Shown here: piece by piece, positions 16,757-26,815 of the stretch
Layout: every line of letters starts with the position of its first letter
How positions within the stretch are numbered: the first letter of the stretch is position 1
From: Proteiniphilum sp.
Lineage (GTDB): Bacteria > Bacteroidota > Bacteroidia > Bacteroidales > Dysgonomonadaceae
Length of the DNA stretch: 36,919 nt
Direction of reading: 5' to 3'
Assembly (NCBI GenBank): GCA_011620695.1
Contig: WOYT01000028.1
Span: forward strand, 1 to 36,919
The notes under the pieces: generated by a model
Database searches by the model: none
What the model saw: the letters and a program-made list of their open reading frames with translations, nothing else
What the model was told of the DNA's origin: nothing
Position numbers and translations under genes: made by a program

Positions 16757-17824
16757 TTAAATTGTTTCCAGGTACTTGTGGGTCAAACGTGATACCGGAT
16801 AGATATGAAGTGCTTCCTGTGAGATCGACAAAATCTCCCCGGGAGGGGTGAATTGAGCCTCCTCCGGGATGGTGACCCTGTAGAAGCGAGTGTGGATCAG
16901 CTGGTGCGTCAATTGGTGTTGCAAGATGAGAGGGGGATCTATCTGAAGTGTCGGCAGATTGCCGAAAAGCTGCCTGAAAGAGCTGCTCTGTTCAAGTTGC
17001 GCGAAATCGGCATCCTGTTCTGTCTCAATCAGTGGAAATTCATACAGGTTCTTCCAGATATCAGCGCGGTCTCTCTTCTGTAAATAGGTGCGGTCGCCAT
17101 GGAGAATATGGAAATAGTGGAAGTAGCGTTTACGGATCCTGGTTTTCCTGATTTTGACAGGATAGGCGGAGACAGCATTGGCTGCAAATGCCTGACAATA
17201 TTCCTGCAGCACACAATCTCCGCAGCGTGGTTGTGTTGGCGTACAGATCAGCGATCCGAAGTCCATGACCGCCTGGTTGTATCCCCCCGGATCCTCTTCC
17301 GGTAGGAGAGATTGTGCAATGTCGGCGGTAGCTTTTTTGCCCGCAGGGGTGTCAACAGGCGTCTCAATTGCAAAGAGCCGCGTGAGAAGCCGATAGACAT
17401 TCCCGTCAACCACGGCATGGGGCAGACCGAATGCGATCGATGCAATTGCTGCCGCGGTATATGCTCCCACACCTTTCATGGCGATCAATCCGGAATAGCT
17501 GGAGGGGATCTCTCCATTGTGAAGGCTGACAATCTGCCGGGCAGCCTGATGCAGATTGCGTGCCCGGCTGTAGTACCCGAGACCTTGCCATACCTTTAAT
17601 ACCTCCTCCTCACTTGCCGCAGCAAGGGTTGTCACATCGGGGAACTGCTCGATGAAACGGTGATAATAGTCACTCCCCTGGTCGATCCGTGTCTGTTGAA
17701 GGATCACCTCTGAGATCCAGATCCGGTAGGCGTCTTTGGTCTCGCGCCATGGCAGCTCTCTTTTGTGCTCACTGTACCAGTCAATTAAGCGGCAGGTGAT
17801 CGGATGTACTTTCTTTACGCTCAT
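16757..17824 (-). CDS. mutY: A/G-specific adenine glycosylase MutY
   Basis: 355 residues from ATG 17824. Removes adenine paired with 8-oxoguanine. Seen: ELPWRETKDAYRIWISEVILQQTRID (catalytic Glu), the helix-hairpin-helix LIAMKGVGAYTAAAIASIAF, and VVDGNVYRLLTRLFAI (catalytic Asp). The [4Fe-4S] cysteines are spaced C-x6-C-x2-C-x5-C (CTPTQPRCGDCVLQEYC). A C-terminal NUDIX-like recognition domain follows. The ORF-track ATG at 17839 lies only 8 bases after a probable -7 box, so the next ATG (17824) is preferred. First gene of the mutY-ssb-gldE-PPTase run, divergent from hup. Confidence 0.95.
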   Translation of the reverse strand: MSVKKVHPITCRLIDWYSEHKRELPWRETKDAYRIWISEVILQQTRIDQGSDYYHRFIEQFPDVTTLAAASEEEVLKVWQGLGYYSRARNLHQAARQIVSLHNGEIPSSYSGLIAMKGVGAYTAAAIASIAFGLPHAVVDGNVYRLLTRLFAIETPVDTPAGKKATADIAQSLLPEEDPGGYNQAVMDFGSLICTPTQPRCGDCVLQEYCQAFAANAVSAYPVKIRKTRIRKRYFHYFHILHGDRTYLQKRDRADIWKNLYEFPLIETEQDADFAQLEQSSSFRQLFGNLPTLQIDPPLILQHQLTHQLIHTRFYRVTIPEEAQFTPPGEILSISQEALHIYPVSRLTHKYLETI

Positions 17825-17846
17825 TCTCTCTCGTTTCATTGCGATA

Positions 17847-17854
17847 CAAAACTA
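17847..17854 (-). promoter_or_regulatory. Possible -7 box of mutY
   Basis: Minus-strand TAGTTTTG matches TAnnTTTG. It would leave almost no leader before the ATG at 17839 but about 15 bases before 17824. No clear -33 element. Confidence 0.45.
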
Positions 17855-17913
17855 ATGGAAAAAGTGTAATTTCCGGGAAAAGAGCAAAAAAAGAGAAAAA
17901 TTAGCCGCAATAA

Positions 17914-17945
17914 TTTTCAGCGTTGGAAAAAAAGCTATATATTTG
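17914..17945 (+). promoter_or_regulatory. Promoter of hup
   Basis: TTTTC (17914-17918), 19 bases, TATATTTG (17938-17945) followed by CAGTCC, the same post-box sequence as at the rplM promoter. A direct repeat AAAAGCTATAT occurs at 17930 and again 40 bases later at 17970 in the leader. Confidence 0.6.
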
Positions 17946-18006
17946 CAGTCCAAAATTTTACTTATTTACAAAAGCTATATTATTAATATTTTAAAATATA
18001 AATAAA

Positions 18007-18288
18007 ATGACCAAGGCAGACATTGTGAATGAAATTGCGAAAAACACCGGTGTGGATAAAGCATCGGTATTGGCAACAGTTGAATCTTTTATGGACGTGG
18101 TGAAAGATTCATTGGCGAACAACGAAAATGTATATTTGAGAGGCTTCGGCAGCTTTATTGTGAAGAAAAGAGCGCAGAAGACCGCTCGCAACATCTCCAG
18201 GAACACCACCATCATCATCCCCGAGCACAATATTCCTGCTTTTAAGCCTGCAAAAACATTTGTTGCACAGGTAAAGGAAACCAAATAA
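18007..18288 (+). CDS. hup: HU-family DNA-binding protein
   Basis: 93 residues. Small histone-like dimer that bends DNA. The N-terminal helices MTKADIVNEIAKNTGVDKASV are followed by VYLRGFGSFIVKKRAQKTARN (the GFGSF signature) and the DNA-binding arm ISRNTTIIIPEHNIPAFKPAKTF. The length is normal. It is the first gene of a plus-strand run with the small basic protein and RNase G. Its leader is extremely AT-rich with no Shine-Dalgarno sequence. Confidence 0.95.
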   Translation: MTKADIVNEIAKNTGVDKASVLATVESFMDVVKDSLANNENVYLRGFGSFIVKKRAQKTARNISRNTTIIIPEHNIPAFKPAKTFVAQVKETK

Positions 18289-18297
18289 TTAATTTTT

Positions 18298-18304
18298 AAA
18301 GGAG
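18298..18304 (+). promoter_or_regulatory. Strong Shine-Dalgarno sequence before the 30-residue basic protein
   Basis: AAAGGAG lies 8 bases before the ATG at 18313, the textbook spacing. The housekeeping genes I checked in this window (rplM, rpsB, tsf, hup) have no such site, which makes this one stand out in a phylum that mostly ignores Shine-Dalgarno pairing. Confidence 0.75.
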
Positions 18305-18312
18305 ATACGAAG

Positions 18313-18405
18313 ATGCCAAGCGGAAAAAAGAGAAAAAGGCATAAGATGTCAGTTCACAAGCGTAAAAAAAGACTCAGAAAAAACAGGCATAAGAAGAAAA
18401 AGTAA
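18313..18405 (+). CDS. 30-residue basic protein, mS38/bS22 (AURKAIP1/COX24)-like, probable ribosomal protein
   Basis: Too short for the ORF track. It starts MPSGKKRKRHKMSVHKRKK and ends RKNRHKKKK; two thirds of residues are Lys, Arg or His and none is acidic. The pattern of repeated KRKK/HKxRKK blocks is that of the AURKAIP1/COX24 C-terminal domain, which covers mitochondrial mS38 and the tiny actinobacterial ribosomal protein bS22. It sits between hup and rng, 24 bases after hup. A strong Shine-Dalgarno sequence supports real translation. Reading as a ribosomal protein is inferred from family resemblance recalled from memory, not from an alignment. Confidence 0.8.
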   Translation: MPSGKKRKRHKMSVHKRKKRLRKNRHKKKK

Positions 18406-18435
18406 GCCGAAGATTTTTTTTACACCACTATACAG

Positions 18436-18502
18436 GAACAAACTTAAAAAAAACCACTCGGAAATTAAGTTTGTTCTTTGTGTATTTGACAGGGAAGTGG
18501 TT
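18436..18502 (+). promoter_or_regulatory. Possible H-type pseudoknot in the leader of RNase G
   Basis: GAACAAACTTAA (18436-18447) and TTAAGTTTGTTC (18465-18476) form a perfect 12-bp stem. Its 17-base loop contains AACCACT (18452-18458), which is exactly complementary to AGTGGTT (18496-18502) just downstream. Both pairings could coexist as a pseudoknot. The element ends about 75 bases before the rng start. It is not a standard terminator, since no T-run follows. RNase E/G leaders in other bacteria are known autoregulatory targets. Confidence 0.55.
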
Positions 18503-18575
18503 CAGGCGTGAACCTCCTTTCTGTTGTGAAGACAGAAGCCCGAATGATTATGTAAACATTAAAAAAAAAAAAATT

Positions 18576-20144
18576 GTGACAAGCGAACTTGTGGTAGATG
18601 TTCAACCCAAAGAGATTACCATTGCCGTTCTCGAAGACAAGAAGCTGGTAGAATTGCAACAGGAAAGCCTGGAAGGCTCTTTTGCGGTTGGGAATATTTA
18701 CCTGGGCAAAGTAAAAAAACTGATGCCCGCCCTTAACGCTGCATTTGTGAACGTGGGACACAAAAAGGACGCTTTTCTTCACTATTTGGATTTAGGGGTT
18801 GAATTCAACTCTATTCTGGACTTCCAGAAGATGGTTGAAGAGAAAAAAAAGATTCCGCAGCTTCAGAAGATGAAGCTGAAACCCGATATCGATAAGGAAG
18901 GATCCATCTCGGACATCCTGAAAGTGGGACAGGAGATACTGGTTCAGATCGCCAAGGAACCGATCTCAACCAAAGGTCCCCGTCTGACGGCCGAGATCTC
19001 TTTCGCGGGTCGGTTTATGGTGTTGATTCCATTCATCGATCGTGTATCGGTATCGCAGAAAATCAAATCGCGCGAGGAGCGCGCCCGGCTCCGGCAGCTC
19101 ATTCAGAGCATCAAACCTAAGAACTTCGGCGTCATCATCCGAACGAACGCCGAAGGGAAGAAGGTAGCTGACCTCGATGCAGAGCTCAAGGTGCTGGTGA
19201 AACGATGGGAAGACAATATCGGAAAGATCATGAAAGCCAAGGCTCCCTCCCTCATCTATGAGGAAACGGGACGTACCGTGGCACTGTTAAGAGATATTTT
19301 CAGTCCCTCATTCGAACAGATTCACGTCAACGACAGGGACGTGAGTCGGCAGATCGCCGATTATGTGAGCATCATCGCACCGGAACGGAAAAACGTGGTC
19401 AGGGAATATACCGGTGCACTGCCCATCCTGGACAACTTCGGCGTCACCAAACAGATCAAGTCGCTCTTTGGAAAAACTGTTACGTTCAAGAACGGTGCCT
19501 ACCTCATCATTGAGCATACCGAGGCCCTGCATGTGATCGATGTGAACAGCGGTAACCGCAACAAATCGAAGCTGGGGCAGGAGGAGAGTGCCTTTGAGGT
19601 CAACATGGCTGCCGCCGAGGAGATAGCCCGTCAGCTCCGGCTGCGGGATATGGGCGGCATCATCGTGATCGACTTCATCGACATGAGCAAGGGTGAGTAT
19701 CGCAACAAGCTGCTTGCCAGGATGCAGGAGTTGATGGCCGGCGACCGAGCCAGACACAACATTTTACCATTGAGTAAGTTCGGGTTGATGCAGATCACGC
19801 GTCAGCGTGTGCGCCCCGAAATGGAAGTTACCACAAGCGAAGAGTGCCCCACTTGCTTTGGTAAAGGAAAGATCAAATCATCGATACTTTTTACCGACAC
19901 GCTGGAGGGAAAGATCGATTATCTGGTCAACAATCTAAAAGTGAAGAAATTCAGTCTGCACATACACCCTTATGTTGCAGCGTATGTTCAGCAAGGATTG
20001 TTTTCGTTGAAGTTCAAATGGAGAAAAAAATACGACGTAGGATTGAAAGTGATCCCGGATCAGAAGCTGGGTTTCCTGCAGTATGTTTTCTATGACAAAG
20101 ACGGAAATGAAATTGATCTGAAGGAAGAGATTGAAATGAAATAA
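18576..20144 (+). CDS. rng: Ribonuclease G / RNase E family endoribonuclease
   Basis: 522 residues from a GTG start (MTSELVVDVQPKE). Cleaves single-stranded RNA in rRNA maturation and mRNA decay. The S1 domain is near the N-terminus (VGNIYLGKVKKLMPALNAAFVNVGHKKDAFLHY). Catalytic aspartates lie in VIDVNSGN and IVIDFIDM. The zinc-link CPTCFG occurs about residue 430. The ORF-track start at 18471 would translate through the inverted repeat and a poly-A tract and has no conserved residues, so it is rejected. A Rho-independent terminator follows. Confidence 0.94.
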   Translation: MTSELVVDVQPKEITIAVLEDKKLVELQQESLEGSFAVGNIYLGKVKKLMPALNAAFVNVGHKKDAFLHYLDLGVEFNSILDFQKMVEEKKKIPQLQKMKLKPDIDKEGSISDILKVGQEILVQIAKEPISTKGPRLTAEISFAGRFMVLIPFIDRVSVSQKIKSREERARLRQLIQSIKPKNFGVIIRTNAEGKKVADLDAELKVLVKRWEDNIGKIMKAKAPSLIYEETGRTVALLRDIFSPSFEQIHVNDRDVSRQIADYVSIIAPERKNVVREYTGALPILDNFGVTKQIKSLFGKTVTFKNGAYLIIEHTEALHVIDVNSGNRNKSKLGQEESAFEVNMAAAEEIARQLRLRDMGGIIVIDFIDMSKGEYRNKLLARMQELMAGDRARHNILPLSKFGLMQITRQRVRPEMEVTTSEECPTCFGKGKIKSSILFTDTLEGKIDYLVNNLKVKKFSLHIHPYVAAYVQQGLFSLKFKWRKKYDVGLKVIPDQKLGFLQYVFYDKDGNEIDLKEEIEMK

Positions 20145-20182
20145 GGTCATGCCGGTGAATTGCCGGCAGATATACGGAAAAG

Positions 20183-20217
20183 AACCGGTGTTGCCTCAGT
20201 GTGATGCCGGTTTTTTT
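20183..20217 (+). terminator. Terminator after rng
   Basis: AACCGG (20183-20188) pairs with CCGGTT (20207-20212) and a run of seven T overlaps the end of the stem. On the other strand the same stem is followed by a T/C-rich stretch, so it may also serve the convergent priA. An extra small hairpin, TGCCGG/CCGGCA, lies just upstream. Confidence 0.7.
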
Positions 20218-20225
20218 GTGTTTGA

Positions 20226-22463
20226 TCACAAGGGATCGACATCATAGCTGAGGGTCACATATCTGTATGATGGGATCGCGTGCAGTGATTGTTCCGCTTT
20301 CAGCAGGAATTGTCGCACGCGCTGAGGGGAGTAACCTGTCTCCAGCTTCAACAGGATCTCCTGCAGGTATTGCATCTTCACCCGCGCCACTGGTGGGCGG
20401 CTGGGGCCCAGCACCCTTTCTTTCAGTTTCTCCCTTAGCAGTTCCACCAGGTGAGTGGCTGCTTCCTCTGTGAGGTGCTCTTGCCTGTGTCTCAGGGTAA
20501 TTCGTATCAGCCGTGTGAATGGCGGGTAGCCAAACTGTTTTCGCTCTGCCAGTTCATCACTGAAGAAGCCTGCATAGTCGTTGTCAATCACATGACGGTA
20601 GATGGATTGCATCGGATCGGCGGTCTGGATGATCACGATCCCTCGTTCATTTTTTCGTCCCGAGCGGCCTGCAGCCTGCGTCATGAGTTGAAATCCACGC
20701 TCGTGTGACCGGAAATCGGGATGGTTGATCAGGGCATCGGCGGAGATGATGCCTACAACCCTTACATGATCGAAATCCAGACCTTTGGATAGCATCTGCG
20801 TACCTACCAGAATATCAATTTTTCTATCCTGAAACGCGTGGATGATCCGCTCGTAAGCCTTTCTGCCGCGTGTGGTGTCGCCATCCATCCGTACCACGTT
20901 GCTGGTCGGGAAGATTTTTCTCACCTCCTCCTCCAGTTGTTCTGTACCCAACCCATGGGGCTCCAGCCGCTCAGCTCCGCACACGGGGCAGCTTGAGGGC
21001 AATGGGTATGATTTGTTGCAGTAGTGACACACCAGCCGTTGCGGCTGCCTGTGAAGTGTGAGCGACACATCACAGTGGCTGCATTTGGGTGTCCATGCAC
21101 ACTCTTTGCACTCCAACACCGGTGCATAACCCCTCCTGTTGCGGAAGAGGATGACCTGTTCGCTTCTCTCCAGTGCTGCTGCCGTTTCATTGATCAGGGC
21201 GGGGGAGAGGATCGATTTCATTTTTTTCCTCCTGCGGAGCTCCCGTGTGTTTTCCAGTTGAATGCGAGGCATCTTCATCCCGTTGAAGCGCTCAGTGAGT
21301 GTTACCAGCCCATATTTGCCTGTTCGGGTGTTGTAGTAGGACTCAACAGAGGGGGTTGCCGAACCAAGCAGACATCTGGCACCGTTGAGGTGGGCCAGCA
21401 TGATAGCGGTATCACGTGCATGGTAGCGGGGGGCCGGGTCCTGTTGCTTGTAGCTGGTCTCATGCTCCTCATCTACGATGACCAATCCCAGCTTCCTGAA
21501 TGGCAGAAAAAGGGAGGATCGTGCCCCGAGGATGATCTGATAGGGGTTGTCAGAGAGCATTTTTTGCCAGATCTCGGTACGCTCGTTGTCGCCGATGCCG
21601 GAGTGGTAGATACCCAGCCTGTGACCGAAGACATCTTTCAGGCGCTGCGTGAGCTGTGTGGTCAGGGCGATCTCAGGTAGCAGGTAAAGTGTCTGTTTTC
21701 CCTGCGAAAGGATGCTCTCAATCAGATGGATGTAGATCTCAGTCTTGCCGCCCGAGGTGACACCATGCAACAGGACGGTCTCCTTCTCAGACAGGATTCC
21801 TCGTAACTGCTCCATTGCCTGTTGTTGAGCTTTACTCAGCGGGTAGGGCTCCCGGATGGGTGGTAAGCTTTTCTCCAGGCGGCTGGTCTGTATGGCCTCA
21901 ACCTTCACTATTCCCTTTTCTGTCAATCCTTTCAGGGTGGAGGGGCTGTATTGTGGCAGTGAGGTCACCTCCTGCCGACGGATTCTCTCTCGTTTTGTTG
22001 TTCTCAGCTCTTCGCGGATGGATGTGAGAAGGGCCTCCTGCTTCTTTGCTCTTGCCAGCAGTTGGCCGAGTTCCGCCGCTTCAATCTCATTGTTGAGCCG
22101 GTAATAAATCTCAATTTTCGGAACATACCGGCTGGAAAGATCCTCCGGTTTCATGAATGAGGGGAGGGCTGCCTTACAGACTTCACCCAAAGGAGAGAGA
22201 TAGTAAAAGGCAACCCACTCCCACAACTGTAACTGCGATGGGGTGACAACTGGTTTGTCATCAGGGAGCGAATGTATCTCTCTGATGGTAAACCCCTCTC
22301 TGGGCTGATCATGGATGCGCGCAATGATACCGGTATAATGTTTCCTTTTCCCGAACGGAACCACCACCCGCTGTCCTATTTCCGCGCGTTTTGCCACCCC
22401 TGCCGGTAGCGCATAGGTGAACATCCCGGGCAGGGGAAGGGGCAGTATCACATCTGCATACAT
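20226..22463 (-). CDS. priA: Primosomal protein N' (PriA helicase)
   Basis: 745 residues. Restarts stalled replication forks as a 3'-5' helicase that loads the primosome. The N-terminal DNA-binding part starts YADVILPLPLPGMFTYALP. The helicase core has LLHGVTSGGKTEIY (Walker A, SGG in place of the common GSG), VDEEHETSYKQQ (motif II, DEEH) and LGSATPSVES. The zinc-binding region has paired CxxC motifs from CKECAWTPKCSHC to CHYCN and CPVCG. Length matches the family. The ATG lies 3 bases after the stop of the barrel-protein gene, so the two are cotranscribed. Confidence 0.95.
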   Translation of the reverse strand: MYADVILPLPLPGMFTYALPAGVAKRAEIGQRVVVPFGKRKHYTGIIARIHDQPREGFTIREIHSLPDDKPVVTPSQLQLWEWVAFYYLSPLGEVCKAALPSFMKPEDLSSRYVPKIEIYYRLNNEIEAAELGQLLARAKKQEALLTSIREELRTTKRERIRRQEVTSLPQYSPSTLKGLTEKGIVKVEAIQTSRLEKSLPPIREPYPLSKAQQQAMEQLRGILSEKETVLLHGVTSGGKTEIYIHLIESILSQGKQTLYLLPEIALTTQLTQRLKDVFGHRLGIYHSGIGDNERTEIWQKMLSDNPYQIILGARSSLFLPFRKLGLVIVDEEHETSYKQQDPAPRYHARDTAIMLAHLNGARCLLGSATPSVESYYNTRTGKYGLVTLTERFNGMKMPRIQLENTRELRRRKKMKSILSPALINETAAALERSEQVILFRNRRGYAPVLECKECAWTPKCSHCDVSLTLHRQPQRLVCHYCNKSYPLPSSCPVCGAERLEPHGLGTEQLEEEVRKIFPTSNVVRMDGDTTRGRKAYERIIHAFQDRKIDILVGTQMLSKGLDFDHVRVVGIISADALINHPDFRSHERGFQLMTQAAGRSGRKNERGIVIIQTADPMQSIYRHVIDNDYAGFFSDELAERKQFGYPPFTRLIRITLRHRQEHLTEEAATHLVELLREKLKERVLGPSRPPVARVKMQYLQEILLKLETGYSPQRVRQFLLKAEQSLHAIPSYRYVTLSYDVDPL

Positions 22464-22466
22464 GGG

Positions 22467-23108
22467 TCAAAAATAGAGCGCAGCAGTGATGCTCCATGTT
22501 TCGGACTTGCCGTTCAACGGATCCTGCCAGTCTGGTTGTTCAACTGCATAGTTGTCAGTGAGCTGTACACCATAATTGATACCCACCTGAAGCATCTTGA
22601 AAAGCTCCACTCCCAGTCCGATGTTTGCACCGGCCTGAAACGCTTTCGCCTTGATGTCTTCCTGCATCGACTGCACATCAATCTCGTCACCTGCAATCAG
22701 ATAGCCAGCATAGGGACCGGCAACCGCGTACATCCGTAGTGGCAACATGCCCGGTCTGAATTTGATCTTGGCGTTGAGCGGCAGGTAGAGGTAGCGGTTC
22801 GACACCTCGTTCGATGCTCCTGCCTGACCGTCGGTGATATTTGAGACTGTCATCCGGTTATCGTTATAGAGCAATGATGCCTCGATACCAAAGTCGACCA
22901 CCACCAAGGGGAGAATCATTTCAAGCGAGGGTCCGATGCTGTAGGAGGTCATATTCTCCACCTGCACCGCTTCACTGCTGAAGGTGGGGTTGTTCAGTCC
23001 CACGTCTGCTTTCACGCCGAAGCGTATCTGGCCGAAAAGTGCCGGGGTAAGCAGTATCGTAATCAGGATAAAAAGGCCTCTTTTAAACATTTTACTTGTT
23101 TTCATCAT
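22467..23108 (-). CDS. Outer-membrane beta-barrel protein
   Basis: 213 residues from ATG 23108 (another ATG follows at 23105). Signal peptide KRGLFILITILLTPALFGQ with a likely cut near G-Q, then a barrel-type pattern with repeated aromatic strands (YLYLPLNAKIKFRPG, LRMYAVAGPYAGYLIAG) and a C-terminal TAALYF ending in Phe. This fits the PorT-like or OMP_b-brl_2 barrels common in Bacteroidetes. The ORF-track start at 23144 overlaps a -7 box and is rejected. It precedes priA by 3 bases, a link with no obvious functional sense. Confidence 0.8.
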   Translation of the reverse strand: MMKTSKMFKRGLFILITILLTPALFGQIRFGVKADVGLNNPTFSSEAVQVENMTSYSIGPSLEMILPLVVVDFGIEASLLYNDNRMTVSNITDGQAGASNEVSNRYLYLPLNAKIKFRPGMLPLRMYAVAGPYAGYLIAGDEIDVQSMQEDIKAKAFQAGANIGLGVELFKMLQVGINYGVQLTDNYAVEQPDWQDPLNGKSETWSITAALYF

Positions 23109-23141
23109 CTTCGGTGTTAATTGAATTATATAGTCTTGCCA

Positions 23142-23149
23142 CAAAGGTA
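23142..23149 (-). promoter_or_regulatory. -7 box of the barrel-protein/priA operon
   Basis: Minus-strand TACCTTTG (23149-23142), about 34 bases before the chosen ATG. The -33 position is not clear. Confidence 0.55.
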
Positions 23150-23204
23150 AAACAAAAAAGATGATGGCATAGTTGTTAAATAAACTTTAAATTGGTTGAA
23201 AAGA

Positions 23205-23242
23205 AAAGCGTTTGTTCTCCCTGAAAGGAGAAAAAACGCTTT
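23205..23242 (-). terminator. Terminator of the fumarate reductase operon
   Basis: The 9-bp stem AAAGCGTTT/AAACGCTTT, with an inner CTCC/GGAG stem, is followed on the minus strand by a T-rich stretch. It lies about 25 bases after the iron-sulfur subunit stop. Confidence 0.75.
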
Positions 23243-23265
23243 ATCCTGGTGAGCCGTGAGAAGGT

Positions 23266-24021
23266 TTAATCCCTGAACTTCGCTTTCAGGAACTCACGGT
23301 TGAGACGTGCAATATTGGTGATGGAGATGTTCTTCGGACACTCCACCTCACAGGCACCGGTGTTGGTGCAGTTACCGAAGCCCAGCTCATCCATCCTGGC
23401 CACCATCGATTTGGCACGGCGGGCTGCTTCCACCCGTCCCTGCGGCAGGAGGGCGAACTGGCTCACCTTGGCTGAGACGAAGAGCATGGCCGACCCGTTC
23501 TTGCAGGCTGCCACGCAGGCACCACAGCCGATGCAGGCAGCTGCATCCATCGCCATCTCGGCATCCTCACGCGGGATGGGGATCGCGTTGGCATCGGGCA
23601 CACCGCCGGTGTTGACGGAGATGTAACCGCCCGCCTGGATGATCTTATCGAATGCTGAGCGGTCCACCATCAGATCCTTGATGATGGGGAAGCCGGCGGA
23701 ACGCCAGGGTTCCACGGTGATGGTGTCGCCATCGTTGAAGTGGCGCATATGAAGCTGGCAGGTGGTGATGCCGGTGTCAGGGCCATGCGGATGACCATTG
23801 ATGTAGAGGCTGCACATGCCGCAGATGCCTTCGCGGCAGTCATGGTCGAACACCACCGGCTCCCTGCCCTCGTTGATCAGCTGTTCGTTGAGGATGTCGA
23901 GCATCTCCAGGAAAGAGCTTCCCTGCGAGATCTTTTCAAGTGAGTATGTTTCAAAGTGTCCCTGATCTTTCGGCCCGTTCTGGCGCCACACTTTTACTTT
24001 TATGTTGATATCTTTATCCAT
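23266..24021 (-). CDS. frdB: Fumarate reductase/succinate dehydrogenase iron-sulfur subunit
   Basis: 251 residues. Relays electrons between the flavoprotein and the membrane cytochrome. The [2Fe-2S] domain has [15 protein letters not shown] and a later Cys in TTCQLH. The second domain has [16 protein letters not shown] ([4Fe-4S]/[3Fe-4S] ligands) and [15 protein letters not shown]. It is the last gene of a cytochrome-flavoprotein-iron-sulfur operon. In anaerobic Bacteroidales this complex acts mainly as fumarate reductase in succinate-forming respiration; sequence alone cannot fix the direction. Confidence 0.94.
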   Translation of the reverse strand: MDKDINIKVKVWRQNGPKDQGHFETYSLEKISQGSSFLEMLDILNEQLINEGREPVVFDHDCREGICGMCSLYINGHPHGPDTGITTCQLHMRHFNDGDTITVEPWRSAGFPIIKDLMVDRSAFDKIIQAGGYISVNTGGVPDANAIPIPREDAEMAMDAAACIGCGACVAACKNGSAMLFVSAKVSQFALLPQGRVEAARRAKSMVARMDELGFGNCTNTGACEVECPKNISITNIARLNREFLKAKFRD

Positions 24022-24062
24022 GATCGTTTGTTGTTTTTCGTTTACACTTGTTGTATCAACCC

Positions 24063-26006
<1,944 letters not shown>

Positions 26007-26024
26007 AATATTTAGTTTCTAAAG

Positions 26025-26699
26025 TTATCCTAACAGGTTGGAGTATCCCAGGTGAACAGCGATGGCCACAACCATGAATCCGAGGGAGATCACCGTGGCA
26101 ACGATGTTGCTGAGCACCTTGATTCGTTTTATCCAGATGGTGTTATCCCATCCAACGGTATGGAGTGCGCTCCAGAAGCCATGGGTAAGATGGAACCAGA
26201 GAGCAATGAAAGCGATCACATATACAATCACCACCCAGAGGTGTGAGAAGACCTCTTCCACCAGCTGAGCTCCGTCGTGGCGGGCACCCTCAAGCATGAA
26301 GAGCTCCCTGAACTGCATATTGTACCACATCTGGTATAAGTGCAGGATCAGGAACAGGAGGATGAAAACGCCGAGCACGAACATGTTCTGTGACGACCAG
26401 GCGGTGGCTGTCTTGCTCTGGTAGGCGTAACGGTCCTTGCCCCTCGCCTTGCGGTTCTGCAGGGTGAGGATGATCGCGTAGATGATGTGGATCACGAAGC
26501 CCAATGCGATCACCCCTGTTCCGACGATGGCCCACCAGTTGGCACCCAGCACCTCGTTGGCGAGGAAGTTGTAGGCGTCGTAGCTGAAGATGAGCACCAG
26601 GTTCATCGACATGTGGAATAGCAGGAACAGGACCAGAAACAGGCCGGAAATACTCTGCACAAATTTCCGTCCGATAGATGAATCAATTAACCAACTCAT
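26025..26699 (-). CDS. frdC: Fumarate reductase/succinate dehydrogenase cytochrome b subunit
   Basis: 224 residues with five membrane segments, as in the dihaem single-anchor type B enzymes. His residues in membrane segments that could be haem ligands are in LLFHMSMNL, GFVIHIIYA, LILHLYQMW and FHLTHGFWSALHT. This subunit oxidises menaquinol and anchors FrdA and FrdB. First gene of the operon. Its promoter region about 120 bases upstream holds a 19-bp palindrome. Confidence 0.93.
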   Translation of the reverse strand: MSWLIDSSIGRKFVQSISGLFLVLFLLFHMSMNLVLIFSYDAYNFLANEVLGANWWAIVGTGVIALGFVIHIIYAIILTLQNRKARGKDRYAYQSKTATAWSSQNMFVLGVFILLFLILHLYQMWYNMQFRELFMLEGARHDGAQLVEEVFSHLWVVIVYVIAFIALWFHLTHGFWSALHTVGWDNTIWIKRIKVLSNIVATVISLGFMVVAIAVHLGYSNLLG

Positions 26700-26815
26700 A
26701 AAGTTCTGTTTTTTTTAATGATTTTGATGATTTGAAAATTATTGCTTGATTGTTTGTTGCAAACAGGTTTTGGAATGAATTTTACCTTAATTTTGTTTTG
26801 GGAACATTTGAATTT

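Noticed and set aside
18413-18420. Run of eight T after the 30-residue gene as a terminator
   Set aside because: No stem of useful length precedes it, so a Rho-independent terminator is not supported.
18471-18575. N-terminal extension of RNase G in the ORF track
   Set aside because: It would translate the end of the inverted repeat and a poly-A tract, and it lacks conserved residues. The GTG at 18576 gives the usual MTSELVVDV start.
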